Assembly: GCA_943330925.2 (NCBI GenBank)
Contig: CALQJP020000166.1
Coordinates: forward strand, 1 to 6,000
Reading direction: 5' to 3'
Source: Chryseobacterium gleum
Lineage (GTDB): Bacteria; Bacteroidota; Bacteroidia; Flavobacteriales_D; Sanyastnellaceae
Length of the DNA stretch: 6,000 nucleotides
Shown here: piece after piece, positions 1 through 6,000 of the stretch
Layout: each line of letters opens with the position of its first letter
Numbering within the stretch: the first letter of the stretch is position 1
Notes under the pieces: model-generated
Database searches by the model: none
The model's input: only the letters and a program-made list of their open reading frames with translations
Told to the model about the DNA's origin: nothing
Program-made: the position numbers and the translations under genes

Positions 1-1
1 G

Positions 2-436
2 AGCTATTGCGCGCTGTTCAAACTTTCCGCCCCTTTGTGGACTGTGGGCACGCGCCGCATCATAGGCTCCGACATTGTACAATCGTTTGAGGTAAACGAC
101 GAAGGTTGGGTATATGCGGAAGTATCGGGAGCGCAAGCCGCGCAAGTAGCCTCCATTTTTGGCGATCCGCTCATCATCATCCAAAACCAGTTTAACCAGC
201 TCTTCCCCGGAGCCATCGATCAAATTACAGAAGCAGAACTTCACCAATGGGCGGGCAACCGTTCGTATGACCCACCGGGTGTAGGCAACGCACGCAGCGT
301 GCTGGCGCAACCCATAAACAATAAACTTTACTTCGCCGGGGAAGCCACACACACGGGTGGCCATCACGGCACGATGCACGGCGCCATGGAAAGCGCATTG
401 CGGGCAGTTACAGAAATCTTAAGAACCACGGCATGA
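2..436 (+). CDS. Flavin-dependent amine oxidase (monoamine oxidase family), C-terminal part
   Basis: The 5' end lies outside the window; 144 codons remain, read in frame from base 2 to a TGA at 434-436. Seen: the C-terminal FAD-binding signature of the flavin amine oxidase family, FAGEAT at 332-349, followed by HHGTMHGAMESA at 362-397, and an upstream W-x(6)-DPPGVGN segment matching the usual Trp/Asp-Pro/Gly block before it. Known of the family: FAD-dependent oxidation of amines to imines, with hydrogen peroxide as by-product. The substrate cannot be told from this part, because the N-terminal dinucleotide-binding motif and most of the substrate cavity are missing. The cysteine that covalently holds FAD in mammalian MAO is absent from the DPPGVGN block, so FAD is probably bound non-covalently (inference). 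The TTG at 35 is not a credible start, since homologous-looking sequence continues upstream to the window edge. The stop overlaps the next gene by 4 bp, suggesting one operon. A related FAD oxidoreductase, such as a protoporphyrinogen-oxidase-like or desaturase-like enzyme, remains possible. Confidence 0.88.
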   Translation, partial: SYCALFKLSAPLWTVGTRRIIGSDIVQSFEVNDEGWVYAEVSGAQAAQVASIFGDPLIIIQNQFNQLFPGAIDQITEAELHQWAGNRSYDPPGVGNARSVLAQPINNKLYFAGEATHTGGHHGTMHGAMESALRAVTEILRTTA

Positions 437-1191
437 TGAAGCGCATGCATATCACCGTGGTTCTCGCCCTTTGCCTTGCGCAAGCCATGGCGCAGCCCGT
501 TGCGCAGGTTGAAGCGGGATACTGGCACTTTCCGATCATCGATGATATCTTCCGCACCTATCAACTCGCGCACCCGTGGTCGAGCGCAGAGGTAGCCCCC
601 ATAGGCATGGGCCTAGGGGTGGCCGCAGGTTGGAACCAACGACTGTTTGCGCCGCGAGGTCTTCATGCTATTGGACTGGTGCATTACAGCCATCAAACGA
701 CATCGTGGAAAAACAACAGCGTGCCGCTCAAGGCAGGCTTTCACCAAGCAGGCCTGGAAGTTTTGATACGAAGTCATCCGAGGTGCGTAGTTCAGGATGT
801 TCAGAATACGGGACCGTTAGGCACGCGCTGGTATGTGCAGCTCGGCGCCGGATACGGCTGGAATCTGCCCTTCGCGCGCAAGTATGGCGAACGAGTTGCA
901 GTAAACAACGATGAACGTTACTTCAACGTGAGCGGACAATTCAGCGGCTCAGCAGGCACAGGCTTCCATGCCTTTACCATTGGGTCGATCATCATAACCC
1001 TCGAATCGACCGTTACGTGGTTTCCGCGATTTGCCTTGGATGACTTTGCGACAGCCGTATTGGGTCACAATGAGCCGTCGTTGCCGGAGGAAGCCCGCAA
1101 CTGCCTGCTTTTGCAAGGACACATACGCCTCACACACCAGAAAAAGACAAAGAACTGGTGGGACGCACCGCGCAGCGGCGACAAGTCGTAA
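433..1191 (+). CDS. Unrecognised exported protein, probable outer-membrane beta-barrel
   Basis: I do not recognise this 252-residue family. Seen: a classical signal peptide, with positive residues K3 and R4, a hydrophobic core at about residues 7-16, and an AMA|QP cleavage site after residue 20. C14 is preceded by LAL, which lacks the small residue before Cys needed for a lipobox, so it is probably not a lipoprotein. The mature part has no transmembrane helix but several stretches of alternating polar and hydrophobic or aromatic residues rich in Gly (about residues 55-68, 76-88, 136-148, 173-200, 224-235). This suits a small antiparallel barrel in the outer membrane (inference). Two cysteines, in HPRC and ARNC, could pair. 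The C-terminus is a polar, Lys/Trp-containing tail, not the terminal aromatic residue of a typical BAM substrate. The ATG at 433 overlaps the preceding stop as ATGA, which favours translational coupling; ATG codons at 436 and 445 are alternatives that would keep most of the signal peptide. No Shine-Dalgarno sequence is visible. The coding call is firm; the barrel assignment is tentative. Confidence 0.72.
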   Translation: MMKRMHITVVLALCLAQAMAQPVAQVEAGYWHFPIIDDIFRTYQLAHPWSSAEVAPIGMGLGVAAGWNQRLFAPRGLHAIGLVHYSHQTTSWKNNSVPLKAGFHQAGLEVLIRSHPRCVVQDVQNTGPLGTRWYVQLGAGYGWNLPFARKYGERVAVNNDERYFNVSGQFSGSAGTGFHAFTIGSIIITLESTVTWFPRFALDDFATAVLGHNEPSLPEEARNCLLLQGHIRLTHQKKTKNWWDAPRSGDKS

Positions 1192-1239
1192 CCTCATCAA
1201 AATTTGTCAACAAGCCCACTCATCGGCAGTGACCAATAC

Positions 1240-1247
1240 TACTTTTG
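1240..1247 (+). promoter_or_regulatory. Candidate Bacteroidota -7 promoter element for dnaE
   Basis: TACTTTTG matches exactly the TAnnTTTG consensus used by the Bacteroidota primary sigma factor. It lies in the only sizeable intergenic gap and faces dnaE. Transcription would start around 1253, giving a leader of roughly 50 nt before the ATG at 1305. No TTTG or TTG is present at the expected -33 spacing; the nearest upstream TTTG (1203-1206) is 33 bp from the element, which is too far. An eight-base motif with two free positions can occur by chance, so this is a candidate only. Confidence 0.4.
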
Positions 1248-1251
1248 AAGA

Positions 1252-1286
1252 CTTCGAACCCGCGTGAATCACTCGGTTATTCGAAG
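1252..1286. repeat. Nested inverted repeat in the dnaE leader
   Basis: The outer arms CTTCGAA (1252-1258) and TTCGAAG (1280-1286) are perfect 7-bp inverted repeats separated by 21 nt. Nearly concentric inside them are CCG (1260-1262) with CGG (1274-1276), and GTGA (1264-1267) with TCAC (1269-1272) around a central A. Each outer arm also contains the self-palindrome TTCGAA, the two copies starting 27 bp apart. The element lies between the candidate -7 box and the dnaE ATG, so it could be a leader hairpin or a paired operator site. No T-tract follows, so it does not look like an intrinsic terminator for the upstream gene. The symmetry is directly visible; the function is unknown. Confidence 0.5.
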
Positions 1287-1304
1287 CCCTAATTTGCCCT
1301 TACC

Positions 1305-4300
1305 ATGTTTCTGATATTTGATACCGAAACCACCGGCTTGCCCGGCAGTTGGAATGCCCCACTCACCGACTTCGCCAACTGGCCCCGCGTGGTGCAAATT
1401 GCATGGCAGCTGCATGCTGCCGATGGCAAGCTCATTTCAGCTGAAAGTCTGATTGTTCAACCCGAAGGATTTACCATTCCTTTCAATGCAGAAAAGGTGC
1501 ACGGCATTTCGACCGATCGCGCCATGCGCGAGGGCTTGCCACTCACCGAGGTGATCAATCGCTTCCTCAACGACGTAGCGAAATGCAGCTACATCGCCGG
1601 TCACAACATCGAGTTTGACCTCAACATCATGGGGTGTGAGTTGCTCCGCAAAGGCCAGGAAAATGTACTAACGGCAAAGTCATCGCTGGACACCAAAGAC
1701 CTTTCGACCGACTACTGTGCCTTGCCCGGTGGCCGCAACGGAAAGTTCAAATGGCCCACGCTCACGGAGCTGCATAAGAAACTATTCAACGCACCTTTTG
1801 CAGAAGCACACGATGCAGCATACGATGTAGATGCAACAGCAAAGTGTTTCTTCGGATTGATAAGTGTAGGCGTCATTCGATTGAAGGAAATAGCATCTGG
1901 CGAGGCGATACAATACGAAGCTCCTCAACTTGCTGCATCCAACTTCAAGGCAACAACAACTGCAACAACAACAGAACAAGCTGCTCCCGAAAACACACAA
2001 CATTCCGGAGAGATCGAACAACTGGCCGCTCAATTTGTACACCTGCATGTGCACAGCCAATACAGCGTTACCGGCATGCAGTCAACGTCTGATATCAAAG
2101 GACTCGTATCGAAAGCCAAAAGCTGGTCAGTTGAAGGTATAACACCCACACTTGCTCTTACTGACCACGCCAATATGATGGCCGCATTTCAATTTGTGAG
2201 TGCGGCACTAAAATCGGAGATGAAGCCTATTGTTGGTTGTGAGGTGAATCTCTGTCGCGACATGCACGACAAGAAAAATCAAGACAACGGATTTCAAGTT
2301 GTGTTGCTTGCGAAGACCAAGAAAGGCTATCACAACCTCGCACACTTGTCGTCGCTCGCGCATACGCAAGGTTCCTACTACGTTCCGCGCATCGACCGCA
2401 ATACGTTGCTACAATTCAAAGAAGACATCATTGCACTCACCGGTGGCATGTACGGCGAAGTGGCATTCAAAATCCTCAACGAAGGAGAAGAGAAAGCAGA
2501 AGAAGCATTCGTGTGGTGGAAAGAACAATTCGGAGAGAACTTCTACGCTGAAATCATGCGTCACGGATTGGAGGAAGAAGAGCACGTGAACCGCATCATA
2601 CTCGGCTTTTGCGACAAGCACAACGTAAAATACATTGCAACCAACTCATCGTATTACACCGAGCAAAAAGACAGCGAGGCGCAGGATGCGTTGGTGTGTG
2701 TGCGCGAAGGCGAGTTTGTTTCTCGCCCGAAAAAATACATTGGCAAACGCGGCCGCGAGTTTCGCTTGGGACTTCCCAACAACCAATACTATTTGAAAAC
2801 GCCGCTGGAAATGGCAACGTTGTTTGCCGATTTGCCGGAAGCCATCACCAACACGCGAGTGCTCGCCGACAGCTGCGAACAGTACAAACTTTCGCGCGAA
2901 GTATTGCTCCCCAAATTCGACATCCCGACGGAATTTCAAGACGCGCTCGACGAGACCGACGGAGGTAAGCGCGGCGAAAACAACTTCCTTCGCCATCTCA
3001 CCTACGTGGGTGCCGAAAAGAGATACGGAACCGTTTCAGATGAAATACGCGAACGACTCGATTTTGAGTTGGCCACGATTGCCAATACCGGCTATCCCGG
3101 TTACTTCCTGATTGTACAGGACTTCTGTAACAAGGCTCGCGAAATGAGCGTTAGCGTTGGACCCGGCCGCGGAAGTGCCGCAGGAAGCGCCGTAGCCTAT
3201 TGCATTGGGATTACGAATGTCGACCCCATCAAGTACCAACTCCTGTTTGAGCGTTTCCTCAACCCTGAGCGTGTAAGCATGCCCGATATCGATATCGACT
3301 TCGACGATGAAGGTCGCGATAAAGTCATCGACTACGTTCGGAACAAATACGGAACGAACATGGTGGCGCAGATTATTACCTACGGCACCATGGGCGGCAA
3401 ATCAGCCATTCGCGATGCGGGCCGCGTTATCGAATTGCCGCTGCCCGACACCGATCGCATTGCCAAGTTCATGCCCGACAACCAGGACCTGAGCGACCTG
3501 TTGAAGTGGGACGACAAAAAACTCAGTGACGCACTCAGCGGTGAGGACCTGCAGAATGCAAAGCAATTGCGCGCCATTGCAGCCGAAAACTCACACGAAG
3601 GCCGTGTGGTGAAGCTTGCAAGCATCTTGGAAGGATCGGTGCGCAGCACAGGAATCCACGCATGTGGCGTAATCATAACCCCTGATGTTATTACGAACTA
3701 TGTGCCCGTGTCGACCGCCAAAGACAGCGACATGTTTTGCACGCAGTTCGACAACTCCGTAGTGGAAAGCGCGGGCTTGCTGAAGATGGACTTCTTGGGG
3801 TTGAAGACGCTCACGTTGATTAAAGACGCCTTGCGCATCATCAAGCAACGACACGATATCACGATAGACATTGAAGCCATTCCCATCGACGACGAACTCA
3901 CCTACCAACTCTTCCAGCGAGGCCACACCGTAGGCATCTTCCAGTACGAAAGTGACGGTATGCAGAAGTACATGAAGGACCTCAAGCCAACCGTGTTTGA
4001 TGACCTCATTGCGATGAACGCATTGTATCGTCCGGGTCCGCTCGAATACATTCCATCTTTCGTGCGACGTAAAAACGGACAAGAGCCGATTGCCTACGAC
4101 TTGCCTGAAATGGAAGAATACCTGAAAGATACTTACGGTATTACGGTGTATCAAGAGCAGGTGATGTTGCTTTCGCAAAAGCTTGCAGGCTTCACAAAGG
4201 GAGAAGCCGACGTACTGCGTAAGGCAATGGGTAAAAAGCAGAAGGACGTGCTCGATAAAATGAAAGGCAAATTCGTTGAAGGAGCAACAGGCAACGGACA

Positions 4301-5600
4301 CCCGGCAGACAAACTCGAGAAGATCTGGACCGACTGGGAAGCCTTTGCGAGCTACGCCTTCAACAAGTCGCACTCCACTTGCTATGCCTGGATAGCCTAC
4401 CAAACAGCCTACTTGAAGGCGCACTATCCCGCCGAATACATGGCAGCGGTATTGAGCAACAACATGAGCGACATCAAGCAGGTAAGTTTCTTCATGCAAG
4501 AATGCAAGAAGCAATCGATACCGGTTTTAGGTCCTGACGTGAATGAATCGAAATCGCTCTTCAGCGTGAACGACAAGGGAGAGATCCGTTTTGGACTTGC
4601 GGCTGTGAAAGGTGTTGGAGAGAATGCAGTGGAAAGCATCATTGCAGAGCAGAAAAAAGGCCGCATCAGCACCATCTATGATTTTCTAGGGCGTGTGGAT
4701 GCGAGAGCATCGAACAAGAGAACCATCGAACACCTGGCGCTGGCCGGCGCTCTCGATGCATTCGGGATTGATCGTGCCGCCTACTTTGCCCCCGATGGTA
4801 AAAACGAGACGTTCGGTGAAACGCTGGTGAAATATGCCAATGCCGTTCGTGAGAACAACAACACCTCGCAGGTTTCGCTCTTTGGCGATAGTGCCGAAGC
4901 AAACATCACCGAACCTCAGCCACCGAAAGTTGAACCGTGGGACACCATGACACAGCTTTCAAAAGAGAAGGATGTGATCGGCATGTTCATCAGCGGTCAC
5001 CCACTCGACGATTTTAGTTTGGAAGTAAGCACGTTCTGCAGCAAAGGCGGATTGTCGCTGCTGCAGACCCTCGAAACCGTGAATGGTCGGGAGCTGAAGC
5101 TTGCAGGAACTGTTGTGGATGTCATCGAGAAGACCGCGAAAAACGGCAATCTCTATGGAAGCTTCAAGCTGGAAGATTATGAAACCACATCTGATTTCAT
5201 GATGTTCGGTGAGGACTGGCTGAAATTTCGGCACCTCATTGCTCGGGGCGGAAAGCTATTCGTTGTCGGGCGTGTTCAGCAGAAGAGATTCGGTCAGGAT
5301 ACGAACGCACTGGAATTCCGAATCAACAAAATTGAATTACTGGGTGACATTCGTGCCAAGATGGGTCGCTACCTCGACATCATCATCCCCATGCACAAAT
5401 TGAACGACGACCTCATTGAGCGAATTGCCACAACGTTGAAAAACGGAACAGGCAAAACGCAAGTGCGCATGCGTGTTATCCACGAGCAAAGTGAGTTGCT
5501 ATTACCATCCAACAACTTCAACAAAGTGAATATTGAAACGGAAGCCTTGAAAGAGCTTCAAGAAATTGCGGAGATTGAATTTGAGGTGAGCGAATCGTAA
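1305..5600 (+). CDS. dnaE: DNA polymerase III alpha subunit with fused N-terminal proofreading exonuclease
   Basis: Catalytic subunit of the chromosomal replicase, 1431 residues, apparently complete. Domains seen in order: DEDDh 3'-5' exonuclease, about 1-190 (D6 and E8 in FDTETTG, D105 in HNIEFD, H169 and D174 in HDAAYD); a Thr/Ala-rich linker, about 214-240; PHP domain, about 244-460 (HLHVHS at 246-251, TDH at 286-288, E313); polymerase core with VGPGRGSAAGS (618-628), PDIDIDF (660-666; D663 and D665 match the E. coli catalytic pair D401/D403) and D829 in KMDFLG as the third aspartate; helix-hairpin-helix, about 1095-1115; internal beta-clamp motif QVSLF (1189-1193); OB fold, about 1264-1347; and a C-terminal tail ending like E. 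coli DnaE. From the PHP start onward the length is close to the 1160 residues of E. coli DnaE, so the extra length is the exonuclease and linker. The ATG at 1305 is right because the exonuclease motif begins at residue 3; no Shine-Dalgarno sequence precedes it. Proofreading is thus built into the chain, as in other Bacteroidota (established). The last PHP metal motif is degenerate (ATNSSYY). Likely driven by the promoter near 1240. Confidence 0.97.
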   Translation: MFLIFDTETTGLPGSWNAPLTDFANWPRVVQIAWQLHAADGKLISAESLIVQPEGFTIPFNAEKVHGISTDRAMREGLPLTEVINRFLNDVAKCSYIAGHNIEFDLNIMGCELLRKGQENVLTAKSSLDTKDLSTDYCALPGGRNGKFKWPTLTELHKKLFNAPFAEAHDAAYDVDATAKCFFGLISVGVIRLKEIASGEAIQYEAPQLAASNFKATTTATTTEQAAPENTQHSGEIEQLAAQFVHLHVHSQYSVTGMQSTSDIKGLVSKAKSWSVEGITPTLALTDHANMMAAFQFVSAALKSEMKPIVGCEVNLCRDMHDKKNQDNGFQVVLLAKTKKGYHNLAHLSSLAHTQGSYYVPRIDRNTLLQFKEDIIALTGGMYGEVAFKILNEGEEKAEEAFVWWKEQFGENFYAEIMRHGLEEEEHVNRIILGFCDKHNVKYIATNSSYYTEQKDSEAQDALVCVREGEFVSRPKKYIGKRGREFRLGLPNNQYYLKTPLEMATLFADLPEAITNTRVLADSCEQYKLSREVLLPKFDIPTEFQDALDETDGGKRGENNFLRHLTYVGAEKRYGTVSDEIRERLDFELATIANTGYPGYFLIVQDFCNKAREMSVSVGPGRGSAAGSAVAYCIGITNVDPIKYQLLFERFLNPERVSMPDIDIDFDDEGRDKVIDYVRNKYGTNMVAQIITYGTMGGKSAIRDAGRVIELPLPDTDRIAKFMPDNQDLSDLLKWDDKKLSDALSGEDLQNAKQLRAIAAENSHEGRVVKLASILEGSVRSTGIHACGVIITPDVITNYVPVSTAKDSDMFCTQFDNSVVESAGLLKMDFLGLKTLTLIKDALRIIKQRHDITIDIEAIPIDDELTYQLFQRGHTVGIFQYESDGMQKYMKDLKPTVFDDLIAMNALYRPGPLEYIPSFVRRKNGQEPIAYDLPEMEEYLKDTYGITVYQEQVMLLSQKLAGFTKGEADVLRKAMGKKQKDVLDKMKGKFVEGATGNGHPADKLEKIWTDWEAFASYAFNKSHSTCYAWIAYQTAYLKAHYPAEYMAAVLSNNMSDIKQVSFFMQECKKQSIPVLGPDVNESKSLFSVNDKGEIRFGLAAVKGVGENAVESIIAEQKKGRISTIYDFLGRVDARASNKRTIEHLALAGALDAFGIDRAAYFAPDGKNETFGETLVKYANAVRENNNTSQVSLFGDSAEANITEPQPPKVEPWDTMTQLSKEKDVIGMFISGHPLDDFSLEVSTFCSKGGLSLLQTLETVNGRELKLAGTVVDVIEKTAKNGNLYGSFKLEDYETTSDFMMFGEDWLKFRHLIARGGKLFVVGRVQQKRFGQDTNALEFRINKIELLGDIRAKMGRYLDIIIPMHKLNDDLIERIATTLKNGTGKTQVRMRVIHEQSELLLPSNNFNKVNIETEALKELQEIAEIEFEVSES
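1950..1973 (+). repeat. Two 12-bp tandem repeats coding the exonuclease-PHP linker
   Basis: Two adjacent copies of GCAACAACAAC(T/A) differ only at the last base. They encode ATTT twice, at residues 216-223 of DnaE, in the flexible Thr/Ala-rich segment joining the exonuclease to the PHP domain. Unit number is a multiple of three bases, so gain or loss of a copy would change linker length by four residues without breaking the frame. Confidence 0.6.
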
Positions 5601-6000
5601 TTATCGACCTTGAAGCAACTGCATATCGGCAAGCACCAAGGCCGCCATGGCTTCAACAATAGGCACTGCACGCGGCAACACACACGGGTCGTGACGCCCT
5701 GCTGCTTCCAACACCACTTCTTCGCCTGCGGTATTGCGCGCTTGTTGCGCTTTGCGAATGGTCGAAACGGGTTTAAAGGCAACGCGAAACACGAGGTCAT
5801 TGCCATTCGATATTCCACCGGAAACCCCACTTGCACGCAGGTTGTTTTCAGAACCGTTCAAGTGAGTGCAGGCAAAACCATCGATCAATTCAAACCCTTG
5901 AGCCGCGTTGATGGAAAGCATCGCATGTGCGAGCACTGCGTGAAGTTTATCGAACACGGGTTCGCCAAGTCCGGCAGGCAAGCCTTTGCAAACACATACA
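5601..6000 (-). CDS. aroC: Chorismate synthase, C-terminal part
   Basis: Converts 5-enolpyruvylshikimate 3-phosphate to chorismate, the last shikimate-pathway step, using reduced FMN; cytosolic homotetramer in the known family. Only the last 132 codons are in the window; the frame is open to the right edge, so the gene starts beyond base 6000 and the TTG at 5979-5981 is not a real start. Seen, reading from the edge: KGLPAGLGEPVFDKL; the GGISNGND block followed by FRVAFKPVSTI; and GRHDPCVLPRAVPIVEAM, which fits the third family signature with its R-H-D-P-C core. The chain ends at QLLQGR with TAA (complement of 5601-5603). Between the family-typical GSEN and GGISNG blocks there are fewer residues than I expect; see findings. 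The gene converges on dnaE with no intergenic base and no room for a separate terminator. The promoter and start are not visible. The family call is firm; activity cannot be judged because the N-terminal catalytic histidine regions are missing. Confidence 0.96.
   Translation of the reverse strand, partial: VCVCKGLPAGLGEPVFDKLHAVLAHAMLSINAAQGFELIDGFACTHLNGSENNLRASGVSGGISNGNDLVFRVAFKPVSTIRKAQQARNTAGEEVVLEAAGRHDPCVLPRAVPIVEAMAALVLADMQLLQGR

Noticed and set aside
466..474. Possible lipobox ending at Cys14 of the exported protein.
   Set aside because: The residue before Cys is Leu, not Gly, Ala or Ser, and a better signal peptidase I site (AMA before QP) follows.
576..914. A 112-codon plus-strand open frame inside the exported-protein gene.
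   Set aside because: Its Arg/Ser-rich product resembles no family, and the overlapping frame has a good signal peptide and barrel-like pattern, so this one is a shadow.
1192..1304. Small RNA, tRNA or intrinsic terminator in the gap before dnaE.
   Set aside because: There is no cloverleaf, no GC-rich stem with a T-tract and no convincing short reading frame; only the candidate promoter and inverted repeat are supported.
3284..3297. A perfect 14-bp palindrome, CGATATCGATATCG.
   Set aside because: It is the coding sequence of the catalytic Asp-Ile-Asp-Ile-Asp repeat (GAT ATC GAT ATC GAC) and needs no other explanation.
3591..4514. A 307-codon open frame on the minus strand inside dnaE.
   Set aside because: It lies wholly antisense to conserved polymerase motifs, and its product is a Val/His/Phe/Cys-rich sequence with no recognisable motif. 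It is a by-product of dnaE codon use.
5546..5562. Hairpin CTTGAA-AGAGC-TTCAAG as an intrinsic terminator of dnaE.
   Set aside because: It has only 6 AT-rich pairs, lies about 40 bp before the stop codon and is not followed by a T-tract.
1..6000. A novel defence, mobile or biosynthetic system.
   Set aside because: Three of the four genes are recognisable metabolic or replication enzymes, and there are no integrases, transposases, toxins, nuclease-effector cassettes or repeat arrays.

Overview
The window looks like an ordinary chromosomal segment of a member of the Bacteroidota. Three things point there. The replicative polymerase gene encodes a DnaE-type alpha subunit with a DEDDh proofreading exonuclease fused to its N-terminus, an arrangement I know from Flavobacterium and relatives. 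No gene start has a recognisable Shine-Dalgarno sequence. The one intergenic gap contains an exact TAnnTTTG element, the -7 box of the Bacteroidota primary sigma factor. Base composition looks close to half G+C by eye, which is high for flavobacteria but not unusual for environmental Bacteroidota. I cannot place it below phylum.

Layout. Positions 2-436 (+) hold the C-terminal 144 codons of a flavin-dependent amine oxidase that begins outside the window. Its stop overlaps by 4 bp (ATGA) the start of an unrecognised exported protein, probably an outer-membrane beta-barrel (433-1191, +). A 113-bp gap (1192-1304) follows, with a candidate -7 element and a nested inverted repeat. Next is the 1431-codon polymerase gene dnaE (1305-5600, +). 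The last 400 bp are the 3' end of chorismate synthase, aroC, on the opposite strand (5601-6000, -). The dnaE and aroC stop codons touch with no base between them.

The genes do not form one pathway. The oxidase and exported protein are probably one translationally coupled unit. dnaE seems to have its own promoter, and aroC (last step of the shikimate pathway) converges on it. I found no RNA genes, mobile elements, CRISPR arrays or prophage genes, and no evidence of a new multi-gene system. The points most worth following up are the domain architecture and degenerate PHP site of the polymerase, the structured dnaE leader, the zero-spacing convergent junction with its spanning inverted repeat, and an apparently shortened loop in AroC.
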